DNA from: an uncultured Chloroflexota bacterium
Lineage (GTDB): Bacteria; Chloroflexota; UBA11872
Length of the DNA stretch: 64,000 nt
Assembly (NCBI GenBank): GCA_958296175.1
Contig: OY282448.1
Location: forward strand, 1,155,899 to 1,219,898
Direction of reading: 5' to 3'
The notes below the pieces were generated by a model. It did not search any database. It was not told the DNA's origin and was given only the letters and a program-made list of their open reading frames with translations. This document shows positions 34,908 through 44,398 of the stretch, in pieces. The position numbers and the translations under genes were made by a program. Numbering within the stretch: the first letter of the stretch is position 1; every line of letters begins with the position of its first letter.

Positions 34908-37221
34908 CCGCCGGCCAGAGCAGCGCGGCGGCGGCGTAGGCCGCAACCGCGCCGGCCAGCGTCCAGACGAACCCAACGGATACGATCAGCATGGCGGCCA
35001 GAAAGGCCGCGGCCACCGCGGCCGTCCCGTTGACGCCCCAAGCCCAGGCGATGGCCGCGCGGTCGCGCCGCAGCGCGTGGACCGCGGCGGGCATCACGGC
35101 GCCCAGGGCGAGCGACGGCATGGCGGCCAGCACGCCCAGCACGAGCCGCACGGCGAACGGCGCGCCGAGGGCCGCCGGGGCGGCCATCAGCAACGCGCCC
35201 ATCAGCGCCGCGCCTGCGGCCGCCAGACCTGCGGCCAGCCGCGGCGAGGGGCGCCGCCATCCCGCGGCCAGGCTGCCAAGCCCCGCCCACGCCAGCATGG
35301 CCGCCAGGCCGGCGGCAAACGCCGCGGTTGGCGCGTCGAGCACCAGAATGAGCCGCTGCAGCAGCGCAACCTGCGCCAGAGTGAAGGCCGCGCCCACGCT
35401 GGCGAGTGCGCCGAGCCGCCGGGCGCCCACGTGCGCCGCGCCGCCGCGCCGCCGACCCGTGAGCGGCGCGAGCATGGTGAGCGCGGCCGCGCCCGTGGCC
35501 GCCGCGGCCAGCGGCGCCAGCACCAGAAATCCCACGCCGCCGAACGGCTGCCAGGTGCGCCCCGCCGCCGCCAGCACCTCGCGCCAGCGGGCCCAGTCGA
35601 AGTAGTGAAAGAAATAGGGTCGGTCGTCGGTCACCGGCGCCCAGACGCGCTGAGCCGCGTGGCCGCCAACCACGGCGCGAAAGGCTCGATACAGCGATGC
35701 GTCGGGCAGGCGGTTGTAACGGTTGGCCTCGGCCTCGGGCAGCTCGGCGTGAAACACCCAGTCGAACCCGTCGCGCGCCAGGCCCTGCGCCAGGGCCTGG
35801 CGTTCCTGGGGCGTGAACGCCGAGGGCGAGGCAACCATGACCACCGCTTCCAGCGAGCGCCAGGCCAGCACGTGGGCGGCGGGGTCGGCCGCGCCGCCGC
35901 GCCGCGCCGCGTCCACCATGGCCGCCCACAGGCGCACCGACTCCGAAGGCGCAGCTTGCAGCCAGCGGGTTGCAACCAGCAGGCCGTCCGGCGCCAGCGA
36001 GCGCCAGCCGTCGGCCAGCGCCTCGCGGGTGAGGCTGTAGGTCTCCGCGAGGCCGAACGTGCCCGCGGCCACGCCCTGAAACGCTTCGCGCAACGGCCAC
36101 ACCACCAGGTCGTAGCCCGCCGCCGAGCGCAGTGCCGACCTGACGCCGCGGTCCAGCACGCGCACGCGCGCGCTGTTGAGCAGGGTTGCCGCGCCCGCGT
36201 CCCGCCACGCCTGCCGCAGTGCCGCGTCGGGCTGTGCCAGGTCGACCGCGTCCACCCCGGCGCGCAGCAGCACGGCCGTATCGAAGGCCCCGATCGGATC
36301 GAGCAACAGCGCCGAGGATGCCGGGCGCAGCCGTGCGGCGTGGGCGAGCGGGACGTGATCCAGCGCCTGGTCGTTCGGCACGTCCAGGGCCGCCGCGTTC
36401 CCGCCGTCGACGGTTACGCCAATGCGGGGGCTGGGCACGGGGCCCGCGTAGTTCAGGCTCAGGCCGGTGGCCGTGCGGAATCCGGCGTCGGCAACCACGT
36501 CCACGCGCATGGCGGCCGAGATGTGGGCGCCGATACGCCGCGCCTCGGGCCGCTGCAGGGCCTGTGCCAGTTGCGCGTGCACGGAGAGGCGCGGCCCCGC
36601 CGGCGCGACCACCGCGGCGGCGGCGAGCAGGGCGATGGCCGCCAGGCCCGCGCCGATGGCCCGCCACCGCGGCGCCGTTGCCAGCGGCGCGCCCAGGGCC
36701 AGCGCGGCCGCCGCCACCACTGCGGCGGCTGCGCCGGCCAACGACACGACCAGCGGCGCCAGGCCCGCGCCGGCAGCGGCGCCGGCCAAGCTTGCTCCGT
36801 AGGTTGCGCCCGCGCGCCGCGGCTCGTGGCGCAAGGCCGCGACCACCGCCGCCCCGGCGCACGTGAACGGCGCCGCGGCCACAATGAAATACAAGGCCAG
36901 CCAGGCCAGCTGGCCGGCGTCCGCGCCAATCCGATAGGTGTCCAGCGGAATGCGGTCGGCCGTGACGTAGGCGCCGACCGAGGTGAGCGCGAACAGGGCG
37001 CCGGCCCAGGCGATAACCGCGCCCGGCGCCGCGCGGGCCAGCCGCCCCCACACCGCCGTTAGCGTCCCTGCCGCGCCGATCCCCAGCAAGGCCATGGCAA
37101 TGGCCACGAAGGCGAAGTGGTGCCCCTGCGCGATGGCGTACACGCGCGTGAGCGCAATCTCGAACAACAAGCTGGCCGCAGACACCAGCGCCAGGCCGGT
37201 GCGCAACCGCCCCGTCGTCAT
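34708..37221 (-). CDS. Polytopic membrane protein with spermidine-synthase-like domain
   Basis: Protein of 837 residues. Many hydrophobic helices occupy about 1-210 and 560-770 and flank a soluble Rossmann-like segment (about 215-545) reminiscent of membrane-associated spermidine-synthase homologues (AAAGYDLVVWPLREAFQG, LTREALADGWRSLAPDGLLVATRW). Canonical polyamine-synthase residues are not obvious, so aminopropyl transfer is doubtful. The last 65 residues are low-complexity and read antisense through the 3' end of the isoaspartate methyltransferase gene, giving a 200-base convergent overlap. The true C-terminus may be shorter if a frameshift exists. Confidence 0.75.
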   Translation of the reverse strand: MTTGRLRTGLALVSAASLLFEIALTRVYAIAQGHHFAFVAIAMALLGIGAAGTLTAVWGRLARAAPGAVIAWAGALFALTSVGAYVTADRIPLDTYRIGADAGQLAWLALYFIVAAAPFTCAGAAVVAALRHEPRRAGATYGASLAGAAAGAGLAPLVVSLAGAAAAVVAAAALALGAPLATAPRWRAIGAGLAAIALLAAAAVVAPAGPRLSVHAQLAQALQRPEARRIGAHISAAMRVDVVADAGFRTATGLSLNYAGPVPSPRIGVTVDGGNAAALDVPNDQALDHVPLAHAARLRPASSALLLDPIGAFDTAVLLRAGVDAVDLAQPDAALRQAWRDAGAATLLNSARVRVLDRGVRSALRSAAGYDLVVWPLREAFQGVAAGTFGLAETYSLTREALADGWRSLAPDGLLVATRWLQAAPSESVRLWAAMVDAARRGGAADPAAHVLAWRSLEAVVMVASPSAFTPQERQALAQGLARDGFDWVFHAELPEAEANRYNRLPDASLYRAFRAVVGGHAAQRVWAPVTDDRPYFFHYFDWARWREVLAAAGRTWQPFGGVGFLVLAPLAAAATGAAALTMLAPLTGRRRGGAAHVGARRLGALASVGAAFTLAQVALLQRLILVLDAPTAAFAAGLAAMLAWAGLGSLAAGWRRPSPRLAAGLAAAGAALMGALLMAAPAALGAPFAVRLVLGVLAAMPSLALGAVMPAAVHALRRDRAAIAWAWGVNGTAAVAAAFLAAMLIVSVGFVWTLAGAVAAYAAAALLWPAATRPRRGRPSAARSAPGPGWSTPPPPPSARSSRASDRTPAGQPARSAARPPSAAESAAAARDRAQP

Positions 37222-37475
37222 GCCGCGATGGTTGCCGCGCCGCCCCGCAGCCGCGGATTACGGGCGTCTGTACACGTGGATGGACAGGATGAAGCGAGTG
37301 GTGCGCCCGCTGGCGCCGACGCTCCCTCCGCCGCCCGTGGCTCTGCGTTGGCGGCCCGCGGCGCGCGGCCGCGGCGCGGGAATGGCGCACAGGACGCCCG
37401 CAGGCACGCAAATCCCAGAGGCCGGCGGGGCAGGAATGGCGGCATCGCGCGCCCGTGCCGGCGGAGTCCCGCCGC

Positions 37476-38686
37476 CTACACGCCCGGCTCGCCGCCGAAG
37501 CGGTCGTGTTCCCGGGGTTCGTCGTCGAACTCCAGCGCAATAACCGTGTCGATGGGGTCGGGCGCGTGAGCGGGCAGGCCGCGCAGCCAGACGCGGTGGC
37601 CGCGTTGCTCCACGGTCACCGCGCGGTTCGACCCCAGCAGGCGCGCGCGCGCAGGATGCGCCCGCCCACGCCGCCGAGCGCCAGCTCGCCGCCGGGCCAG
37701 CGCCAGCAGTGCAGGTAGAGCGTCGTCCCGCGCTTGGTGTGCACCCGCCCGGCGCTGCTCATGCGCAAGGGGGCGGGGAGCGGCTCGCTGCCGTAGATCG
37801 ATTCGCCGTACACGTCCAGCCAGCGGCCCATGGCGCGCAGCCGCTCCACGCACTCGAACTGGATGCGGCCGTCGGGATCCGGCCCCACGTTCAGCAAATA
37901 ATTCCCCCCGCCGTTGGCGGCGGTGACGAGGTTGTGGATGAGCTGGCGCTCGGATTTCCACTCGCGGTCGATGGTGGAGTAGCCCCAGGTGGAGTTCATC
38001 GTCATGCAGCTTTCCCACAAGCGGCCCCGCGATGGGGTGACGTGCTGCTCCGGCGTGTCGAAGTCTTCCGGCCGCATGGAGAGGTCGTTGATCAGAATGT
38101 CGGGGTGCTGCCGCCGCACCTGGGCGTTGAGCGCGGCCGAGTCCCAGTCGGCCGCGGTGTAGGGCCAGCCGCCGTCGTACCACAGCACGGACAGGTCGCC
38201 GTAGTCGGTGCACAGCTCCAGCACCTGGGCATGCACGTAGGCCAGGAACTCGGCCCAGCCGTTCGGGTCGCGCTGTTTGCCGCGGAAGTAGGCCGGGTGG
38301 CGCCAGTCCAGCAGCGAGTAGTAGAACCCGTAGCGCATGCCCCGCTTCTGGCAGGCGTCCACGAATTCGGCCAGCAGGTCGCGCCGCGCGGCGGTCCTGG
38401 GCGCGGTGAAGTCGGAGACCTTGGAGTCCCACAGGCTGAAGCCTTCGTGGTGGCGCGAGGTCAGAATCATGTACCGCATGCCGGCGTCTTGGGCCAGCGC
38501 CACCCACTCGTCGGGCTGGTAGTGCTGCGGGTCGAAGCGGTCGGCCAGCGCGCGGTATTCCTCGGGCGGAATGCTCTCCTGGTACATCGTCCACTCGTGG
38601 CGTCCCAGGAGCGAGTACAGCCCCCAGTGCAGGAACATCCCAAAGCGCGCGTTGTGCCACCAAGCCAGGGCCGAGGGCGTCGGCAT
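37476..38686 (-). CDS. GH29 family alpha-L-fucosidase (copy 2), frameshifted near the 3' end
   Basis: The reading frame from ATG 38686 (GGGAGG about nine bases upstream) gives a good GH29 catalytic domain: WWHNARFGMFLHWGLYS (9-25), SRHHEGFSLWDS, and nucleophile Asp171 in LWYDGGWPY. At 37641-37652 a GC dinucleotide run of six units moves the frame, and the protein ends at 37616 after 356 residues. If one GC unit is removed, the frame continues to 37476 with a normal GH29 tail (LLGSNRAVTVEQRGHRV..., TVIALEFDDEP), giving 402 residues. So this is either a slippage mutation or a sequencing error. No signal peptide is present. Confidence 0.85.
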
Positions 38687-38862
38687 GACGCAGACCTCCC
38701 TGCGAGAGCCGGTTCGTTGCCCAGCATGCGCCTCGGGGCGGCGGGTCGGCAACGGCGGCGGGGCAGTCGAGGGGCGGTCGTCGGCTCGGCTGCGGACGGG
38801 GCGGTGGATTCGCAGGCTAGTCTGGGCGCGCGAGAAACGACCTGCGGTGAGGTGACTGACGG

Positions 38863-39144
38863 ATGTCCGCGGCCAAAGGCGCATCGCGGCTGACGCGCCC
38901 GCTCCAGCCGATGCCGCCCGACGTCGAGCGTGCACTGCGCGCCGAGGGCCTGATGGAGGCGTATCAGGTGCGGCCGGCCTACCAGCGCAACGACTATCTG
39001 GGCTGGATCGCCCGCGCCAGGCGGCAAGACACCAAAGACCGCCGCCTGCGGCAGATGCTGGACGAACTGGCGCAGGGCGGCGTGTACATGAAGATGGCCT
39101 GGCGGGCGGGCAGGGCCGCGGCTCGCGCCCGCGCGGCGGAATAG
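38863..39144 (+). CDS. YdeI/OmpD-associated-like small protein
   Basis: Protein of 93 residues resembling the C-terminal part of the YdeI/OmdA (bacteriocin-protection) family: RPAYQRNDYLGWIARARRQDTKDRRLRQML followed by ELAQGGVYMKM. The RNDYxxWIxxA pattern is characteristic. It is shorter than full YdeI proteins (about 190), so it represents the single-domain form. Function in this organism is unknown. It precedes the HigBA module but has its own start. Confidence 0.7.
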   Translation: MSAAKGASRLTRPLQPMPPDVERALRAEGLMEAYQVRPAYQRNDYLGWIARARRQDTKDRRLRQMLDELAQGGVYMKMAWRAGRAAARARAAE

Positions 39145-39194
39145 GCCAGACGTGCAACGGCGCAGCCGCGTGGGCAGTCGAGGTATCGATAGGC

Positions 39195-39223
39195 TTGCCG
39201 TGCGTGTCGGAACGCGGTACAAT
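39195..39223 (+). promoter_or_regulatory. Promoter of higBA
   Basis: TTGCCG (39195-39200) and TACAAT (39218-39223) are 17 bases apart. The GTG start of higB at 39229 lies five bases after the -10 box, so the transcript is expected to be leaderless or nearly so. HigA-type antitoxins usually repress their own promoter; no clear palindromic operator was identified. Confidence 0.6.
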
Positions 39224-39228
39224 CGAGC

Positions 39229-39507
39229 GTGATTCAGACGTTCCGCCACCGGGGGCTCAGACGGCTGTATGCACGGGACGACGCCAGCCGGCTGCGAGCA
39301 GACCAGGTGGAACGAATCAGAATCGCGCTGGCGAACCTCGACGCCGCGGTGCAGCCGCGGGACTTGGCGCTGCCGGGGTACCGGCTGCACCGGCTGCGAG
39401 GCAACCTTCAGGGCTTCTGGAGCATCACGATTACCGCCAACTGGCGAATCATCTTTCGCTTTGCGGGCGGCGATGCGTACGACGTCGACCTGGTCGACTA
39501 TCACTGA
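39229..39507 (+). CDS. higB: HigB-like toxin (RelE/plasmid maintenance killer family)
   Basis: Toxin of 92 residues with the family pattern IQTFRHRGLRRLYARDD, LPGYRLHRLRGNLQGFWSITITANWRIIFRF and a C-terminal DVDLVDYH. Members cleave mRNA on the ribosome. The GTG start is right behind the promoter -10 box. The antitoxin gene follows 30 bases later, the usual toxin-first order of HigBA. It could serve in stress response or stabilise the region. Confidence 0.9.
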   Translation: MIQTFRHRGLRRLYARDDASRLRADQVERIRIALANLDAAVQPRDLALPGYRLHRLRGNLQGFWSITITANWRIIFRFAGGDAYDVDLVDYH

Positions 39508-39537
39508 GACCGACGACTGCGACGAAAGGACACGGCA

Positions 39538-39891
39538 ATGGCGATGGCGAATCCGCCGCATCCTGGGCGGAGCATTCACGAGGCCTGTCTGCGGCCGCTG
39601 GAGCTGAGCGTCACCGATGCAGCCCGGCGGTTGGGCGTGGCGCGCCACACGCTGTCGCGCGTGTTGCACGGCCACGCGGGAATCTCGCCGGAGATGGCGA
39701 TTCGGCTGGAGACGGCCGGCTGGTCCAGCGCCGAGTTTTGGCTGCGCCTGCAGGCCGCCTGGGACCTGGCGCGTGCCCGCGAACGCCTGGGCCAGGCCGC
39801 GGTCGAGCATCCGCTGCCCGGCGTCGGCGCGCCCGGGATCGCCTACGCCGCCGAAGGCGGCGCCGAGCCGAACGGCAGCCGACCGAGCTAG
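39538..39891 (+). CDS. higA: HigA-like antitoxin (XRE-type helix-turn-helix)
   Basis: Protein of 117 residues. It has the HigA start [29 protein letters not shown], the helix-turn-helix [24 protein letters not shown] and [15 protein letters not shown]. It neutralises HigB and probably autoregulates the operon. AAAGGA precedes the ATG by about eight bases; a second ATG six bases further in is equally possible. The C-terminal 25 residues are Pro/Gly/Ala-rich. Confidence 0.9.
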   Translation: MAMANPPHPGRSIHEACLRPLELSVTDAARRLGVARHTLSRVLHGHAGISPEMAIRLETAGWSSAEFWLRLQAAWDLARARERLGQAAVEHPLPGVGAPGIAYAAEGGAEPNGSRPS

Positions 39892-39921
39892 CGGCTGATC
39901 AGCCGGACGGCGGCCTCGGTG

Positions 39922-40548
39922 TCAACCCGTTGGCCGGCGGGAGAGGTCGAGGGACGTGGACGGGCGCGCGCGTGCGAACTCGTGCCCGGGTCGGGACGGC
40001 TCCATGAAGGTGATCGACTCGTAGAAATCGTCCAGCGCCACGAACACGCCGTTTTCCTCCGCCCACATGCGCATGCGCTGGTTGCACGAATGCGCCCACG
40101 ACAGGATTTCCACCCGCCAGCCGCGTTCATGCATTTGCTCCAAGTCGCTGTGGAAACCCGCGCCGTCCAGGTATCCAGCGCCGTCGCCTGTCAGCAGAAC
40201 CACGATGCCGGGATGACCGTTGTATCGCAGTGCGTCTCTCAGCATGCAGAGTTGCAACATCTGGTCCGGCATTCCTTGTTCACCGCGCTCGGGGCCGCCG
40301 CGGTCGAACAGCCTGACGTCCACGCCAACGCTTTCCATGCGGTTCCACAGGTGCCGCAGCGGCGGCGGAATGGACCCAGCGGCAACGGCCCGTTCCATCG
40401 GCCGGCCGGCATGCGCCAGACGCAAGATGTTGTCGAAATTGATGCGGACCCGGTAGCGGGCGTCCGGGCCTCCGCCGCGTTCCTCGGCCAGACGCTGCGC
40501 CTCGTGAAAGATGTTGGAGTTGTCCCAATAGATGAACGCGCGGCCCAT
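39922..40548 (-). CDS. NYN domain protein (PIN-like nuclease, LabA-type)
   Basis: Protein of 208 residues with the NYN signature: IYWDNSNIF at the N-terminus (first catalytic Asp), QLCMLRDALRY, then IVVLLTGDGAGYLDGAGF with further acidic residues, and LSWAHSCNQRMRMWAEENGVFVALDDFY. These are predicted metal-dependent RNases. GGAGG lies nine bases upstream of the ATG at 40548, and TATAGA further upstream may be a -10 box. Convergent with higA. Confidence 0.88.
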   Translation of the reverse strand: MGRAFIYWDNSNIFHEAQRLAEERGGGPDARYRVRINFDNILRLAHAGRPMERAVAAGSIPPPLRHLWNRMESVGVDVRLFDRGGPERGEQGMPDQMLQLCMLRDALRYNGHPGIVVLLTGDGAGYLDGAGFHSDLEQMHERGWRVEILSWAHSCNQRMRMWAEENGVFVALDDFYESITFMEPSRPGHEFARARPSTSLDLSRRPTG

Positions 40549-40656
40549 GGATGCGTGCCTCCGAAGACTCAATTGATTCTATAGCGCACGGCGGAGATGC
40601 AGCTGCGGCGTGCGCTCCGTCTGGTTCCGCGCCAGGCTGGTCGGCGTCAGGCGGGT

Positions 40657-42018
40657 CTAGCGGCTGACCAGCAGGGCGGCGGCCAGGCCGAGGAATACGA
40701 GGAAGCCCCCCACGTCGGTCATGGTGGTGACCAGCACGCCCGACCCCAGGGCTGGGTTGTGCCCGATGCGCCGCAATCCCAGCGGCACCAGGGCGCCGGT
40801 GACGCCGGCCAGCAGCATGGCCAGGAACATGGCGGCGGCGGTCACCACGCCAAAGAGCGCCGATTGCGCGTAAACCCCACCCGCCAGGCCGGCGAGCAGC
40901 CCGATCACCAGGCCGTGCAACGCGGCCGCGCGGAGTTCGCGCAGCAGCGCCCGCCGCACCACCACAAGGCTGGCGTCGGCGGTGGACAACATCTCGACCA
41001 ACACCGTCACGGTTTGCACGCCGGCGTTCCCGGCCTGGCCCGCGATGACGGGCAGGAAGACCGCCAGCGCCACGACGGCGGCGACGGTGTCTTGGAACAG
41101 GGCCACGGCCGCGGCGGCCAGGAATGCCGTGCCCAGGTTGGCCAGCAGCCAGGGCAGGCGGGCGCGCGCGGTGTTCACCACCGAGTCGGCGGCGCGCGAC
41201 TCGCCCGCCCCAAAGATGCCCAGCAGGCCCTGGCTGGCATCCTCGTCCGACAGCCGCACCAGCCGGTCCGCGCGAATGAGGCCAACCAGCTTGCCGTCGC
41301 CGTCTGTGACCGGCAGGCCAAGAAAGCGGTGGCGGCGGAACAGGCGCAGGCACTCGTCCTCGGTGGTGGTCGCCGTCACCGTCACCGGGCGCGGGGTCAT
41401 CAGACGGTGCAGCGGTGCGGTTCCAGCGGCGATGACCAGCTCGCGCATCCCCACCACGCCGACCAGGCGCTCGCGCTGGTCCACGACGTAGAGGTAGGTG
41501 ACGACGCTGGGCGATGCGGCGGCCGCGCGGATGGCCTCGATCGCGTCGGCCGCCGTTTCCCACGCCCGCAGCGTGAGCGAGGCGGGCGTCATGAGGCGTC
41601 CGGCCGTGCCTTCGGCGTACGACGCCAGGATGGTCGATACCTCGCCGTGTTCGGGCAGGGCCGCGGCCAGCGACCGCGCGCGCTCGATGCCCATTTCTTC
41701 CAGAACCTCGACGGCCGCGTCGACCTGGAGCTCGTCCAGAAGTTCGGTTGCACTCCGCGGCGCCAGGCCGGCCAGCGCCTCGGCCGCTTCGTCGGGTTCG
41801 ATGCGCTCCAGCAGATCCGCCGAATCGTCCACGGGCGCGCGCGTGAGCAATTCGCGGCGCTGCTCGGGCGAGAGCTCGGCCAGCAGGAACGAAAGGTCGG
41901 TGTTGCTGTCGGCCAGCAGCGTGCGCACCGCACCCGTGCGGTCGCCCTCGGCCAGCCGCTGTGTGACCTGGGCGATGAGGTCGGCGTCGGAGGTCTGTGC
42001 GGCGGAGTTCGAGGGCAT
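40657..42018 (-). CDS. mgtE: Magnesium transporter MgtE
   Basis: Mg2+ channel of 453 residues with the standard layout: cytoplasmic N domain (about 15-125, SPEQRRELL, DDSADLLERI), a pair of CBS domains (about 130-255, including MTPASLTL and MTPRPVTV) and five membrane helices. The selectivity region contains PVIAGQAGNAGVQT. It senses cytoplasmic Mg2+ and gates uptake. The chosen ATG begins MPSNSAAQ; the frame is open upstream but that leader is atypical. No M-box-like leader was recognised in the short gap to the divergent VOC gene. Confidence 0.93.
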   Translation of the reverse strand: MPSNSAAQTSDADLIAQVTQRLAEGDRTGAVRTLLADSNTDLSFLLAELSPEQRRELLTRAPVDDSADLLERIEPDEAAEALAGLAPRSATELLDELQVDAAVEVLEEMGIERARSLAAALPEHGEVSTILASYAEGTAGRLMTPASLTLRAWETAADAIEAIRAAAASPSVVTYLYVVDQRERLVGVVGMRELVIAAGTAPLHRLMTPRPVTVTATTTEDECLRLFRRHRFLGLPVTDGDGKLVGLIRADRLVRLSDEDASQGLLGIFGAGESRAADSVVNTARARLPWLLANLGTAFLAAAAVALFQDTVAAVVALAVFLPVIAGQAGNAGVQTVTVLVEMLSTADASLVVVRRALLRELRAAALHGLVIGLLAGLAGGVYAQSALFGVVTAAAMFLAMLLAGVTGALVPLGLRRIGHNPALGSGVLVTTMTDVGGFLVFLGLAAALLVSR

Positions 42019-42167
42019 GGCCAGAGGCGCCTTTCCTGAGAGCAGACCGTTGCGAATTCTGTCATTCCCGCGCCCGCGGGCCCTCGGGCGGTCTGCCGAA
42101 GGATGCCGCGGGCGGCGCGCTGGTCGGGCAAGATTGCTGGCCATGCGGCATTGCTGTGGAGCGTTCG

Positions 42168-42551
42168 ATGTTTCTCGGGGTTCACTCGCTCATCTTTACG
42201 CAGGACGCAGAGGCGGCCCGCGCGTTCTTCCGCGACGTGCTGGAGCTGCCCGGCCTGGACGCCGGCGGCGGCTGGCTGGTGTTTGCCCTCCCGCCCGCAG
42301 AAATCGGCTTGCACCCGACCGACGGCGACCGCGTGCACGAGCTGCACCTGCTGTGCGACGACCTGCCCGCCGCGCTGGCGCGGCTGGAGGCCAAGGGCGT
42401 GCAACTGGCCGAACCGGTCCACGAAGAAGAATGGGGCATCGCCACCAAGATCCAAATCCCCGGCGGCGCCTGGATCGGGCTGTATCAGCCCAAGCACCCG
42501 CTGGCGACTGAACTGCCGCAGGCGCAGGCGGGAGAGGGCGCTCCCGGGTAA
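42168..42551 (+). CDS. VOC/glyoxalase-fold protein
   Basis: A 127-residue vicinal-oxygen-chelate protein: FLGVHSLIFTQDAEAARAFF at the N-terminus, GGWLVFALPPAEIGLHP, then ELHLLCDDLPAALARLEAKG and PGGAWIGLYQP at the end. Metal ligands typical of the fold (His6, Glu near the end of each half) are not all certain. Such proteins include glyoxalases, dioxygenases and resistance proteins; the substrate is unknown. GGAG lies seven bases before the ATG. Confidence 0.85.
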   Translation: MFLGVHSLIFTQDAEAARAFFRDVLELPGLDAGGGWLVFALPPAEIGLHPTDGDRVHELHLLCDDLPAALARLEAKGVQLAEPVHEEEWGIATKIQIPGGAWIGLYQPKHPLATELPQAQAGEGAPG

Positions 42552-42728
42552 GCGGCGGCGGCGCGGCGGTCACGCCCGCCGCGAGCTGCAGAATGGCGGC
42601 GAACCTGGCGAACGTGTAGGCAGCGTCGAGGCCGGCGCCCGGCGCGCGCCGGGCCGTCGGCCGCGCCGGAGCACGGCAAGAACGCCCACCCGCCCTGGCG
42701 TGCCGCCGGTCTGGTCTCCGCTCGGCCG

Positions 42729-43475
42729 TCAGACCATCAGCTCGCCGCCGGTGATGTCGAAGGCGGCGCCGGTGATGTAGGCGGCGCGGTCGGATGCCAG
42801 GAAGCACACCAGCTCCGCCACCTCCGCCGGCTGGCCCATGCGCGCCAGCGGAATGGATGGGATGTAGGCCTGAATCTGCTCCTCCGACCAGGCCACGCGC
42901 AGCATGTCGGTATCGATCATGCCCGGGCAAACGGCGTTGACGGTGATGCCGTAGGGCGCCAGTTCCTTGGCCGCCGCGCGCGTCAGACCCAGCACCGCGG
43001 CTTTGGAGGTGGTGTACGACGCGCCGCCTACGGTGCTGACGTTTTTACCCGCCGTGGACGAAAAGTTGACGATGCGCCCCCCGCCGCCGGCCCGCATGTG
43101 CGCGGCGGCGGCCTGCGTGCAATAGAACGTCCCATTGACGTTCACGTCCATCACGCGCCGCCACTCGTGCTCGGTAATGCGCTCGAACGCGGTGGGCGAC
43201 ACGATCCCGGCGTTGTTGACCAGGATGTCCAGCCGCTGGAATTGGGAGACAACCGCGGCGGCCATGGCGTCCACCTCCGCGCGGTTCGAGACGTCGGCAG
43301 GCGCCGCAAACGCGTTGGGGCCCAGCTCGTCTGCGACGGCCTGAATCCGGTCGGCGTCGAGGTCGTTCACCGCCACGCGCGCGCCGCCGGCCAGCAGCCG
43401 CTCGGCGGTGGCGCGCCCCATGCCGCGCGCGGCGCCAGTCACCAGGGCAGTGCGCCCTTCGAACTCAGCGGTCAT
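42729..43475 (-). CDS. Short-chain dehydrogenase/reductase (FabG-like)
   Basis: Classical SDR of 248 residues with TGAARGMG, NNAG, catalytic Ser in NFSSTAG, YTTSK and the C-terminal AAYITGAAFDITGGELMV. AAGGAG precedes the ATG by eight bases. It is one of three SDRs in the window and closest to the 29982 copy in overall layout. The substrate is not predictable. The gene upstream on the same strand (43556) may be cotranscribed. Confidence 0.92.
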   Translation of the reverse strand: MTAEFEGRTALVTGAARGMGRATAERLLAGGARVAVNDLDADRIQAVADELGPNAFAAPADVSNRAEVDAMAAAVVSQFQRLDILVNNAGIVSPTAFERITEHEWRRVMDVNVNGTFYCTQAAAAHMRAGGGGRIVNFSSTAGKNVSTVGGASYTTSKAAVLGLTRAAAKELAPYGITVNAVCPGMIDTDMLRVAWSEEQIQAYIPSIPLARMGQPAEVAELVCFLASDRAAYITGAAFDITGGELMV

Positions 43476-43555
43476 GCCGTTCGTCTCCTTCGTTGGCGCT
43501 GGTGCGCGCGCTCAGGGTCATCCTGCCAGGGGGCGCGGCCGCCGGTCGGCGGCGC

Positions 43556-44254
43556 TCAGGCCTTGATGGCGGTGAGCCGGCCCTCGGCCAGAAACCGCTC
43601 GGCCAGGTCGACCAGGTCCATGCCGGTCACGCTGGCCCGCAGGTCGTCCTCGGACTGTTCCCGCAGCCGGTGCTGCAGCAAGGTCAGCTCTTCGCACAGC
43701 CCGTCCGCCGCCAGGCGCTGCTCCATGCCAACCACGGCGGCCAGGTCCAGCGTGCCGATTGGCAGGTGGGTCAGCCCGGTGTGCCGGTGCCGTCCTGCGC
43801 CGTCCATCCCGCGCACGGGAAACTGCGAGGTGCGGCGCGGCTCGCGGTATTCGATGTCGATCACGTCGACCGGGCGGCCCGCGGCCAGGTCCTCGCGCAC
43901 GACCAGAATGCAGTTGTTGGACCCGTGCGGCAGGTCGAACGTTGCCGGCGGCAGGTCGGGGCGTTCGGCCACCAGCATGGCCGTGCGGGCGCCGCCGCCA
44001 GCCTGCAGCAGGCCGGGCACGTGGCCGGCGGCAGGGTCCCAGGCCAGCACGCGGGTCGGCGCGCGAAAGCTGCGGTCGGCCAGGTCGGCGTGAACCGCGG
44101 CAGGGTCGGCGGCCAGCACGGCCACCTCAGACGCGCCGGCCTCGATCAGCCGCTCGACCGCCGCGCCGACGCCCGCGGCCGCGCCATCCGCCTTGCCCGC
44201 GCCGTCCGCCGCCGGCCGTTCGCCGACGAAAACCACGCCAATCAACTCGTCCAT
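43556..44254 (-). CDS. Hypothetical protein
   Basis: Protein of 232 residues that I do not recognise. It starts MDELIGVVFVGERP and alternates hydrophobic beta-like segments with helices (VERLIEAGASEVAVLAAD, ARTAMLVAERPDLP), suggesting a Rossmann-like N-terminal half. A more polar region follows with DLPHGSNNCILVVRED and HRHTGLTHLPIGTLDLAAVVGM, and a helical C-terminus. There is no signal peptide or membrane helix. It lies between the SDR and PhyH genes on the same strand. Confidence 0.65.
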   Translation of the reverse strand: MDELIGVVFVGERPAADGAGKADGAAAGVGAAVERLIEAGASEVAVLAADPAAVHADLADRSFRAPTRVLAWDPAAGHVPGLLQAGGGARTAMLVAERPDLPPATFDLPHGSNNCILVVREDLAAGRPVDVIDIEYREPRRTSQFPVRGMDGAGRHRHTGLTHLPIGTLDLAAVVGMEQRLAADGLCEELTLLQHRLREQSEDDLRASVTGMDLVDLAERFLAEGRLTAIKA

Positions 44255-44398
44255 GTCACGCCCGCTCGAGGGAACCGCCGCCGCAAAGGTACGTCACGCC
44301 AACGGCTTCGGCCCCCGCGCCCCTCCCCTGGAAGGGCGCTGGGGCAGCTCCACGCGGTCGCGGGGCGCGCGGGCGCGCGGGCAGGGGCGGCGGATGGA

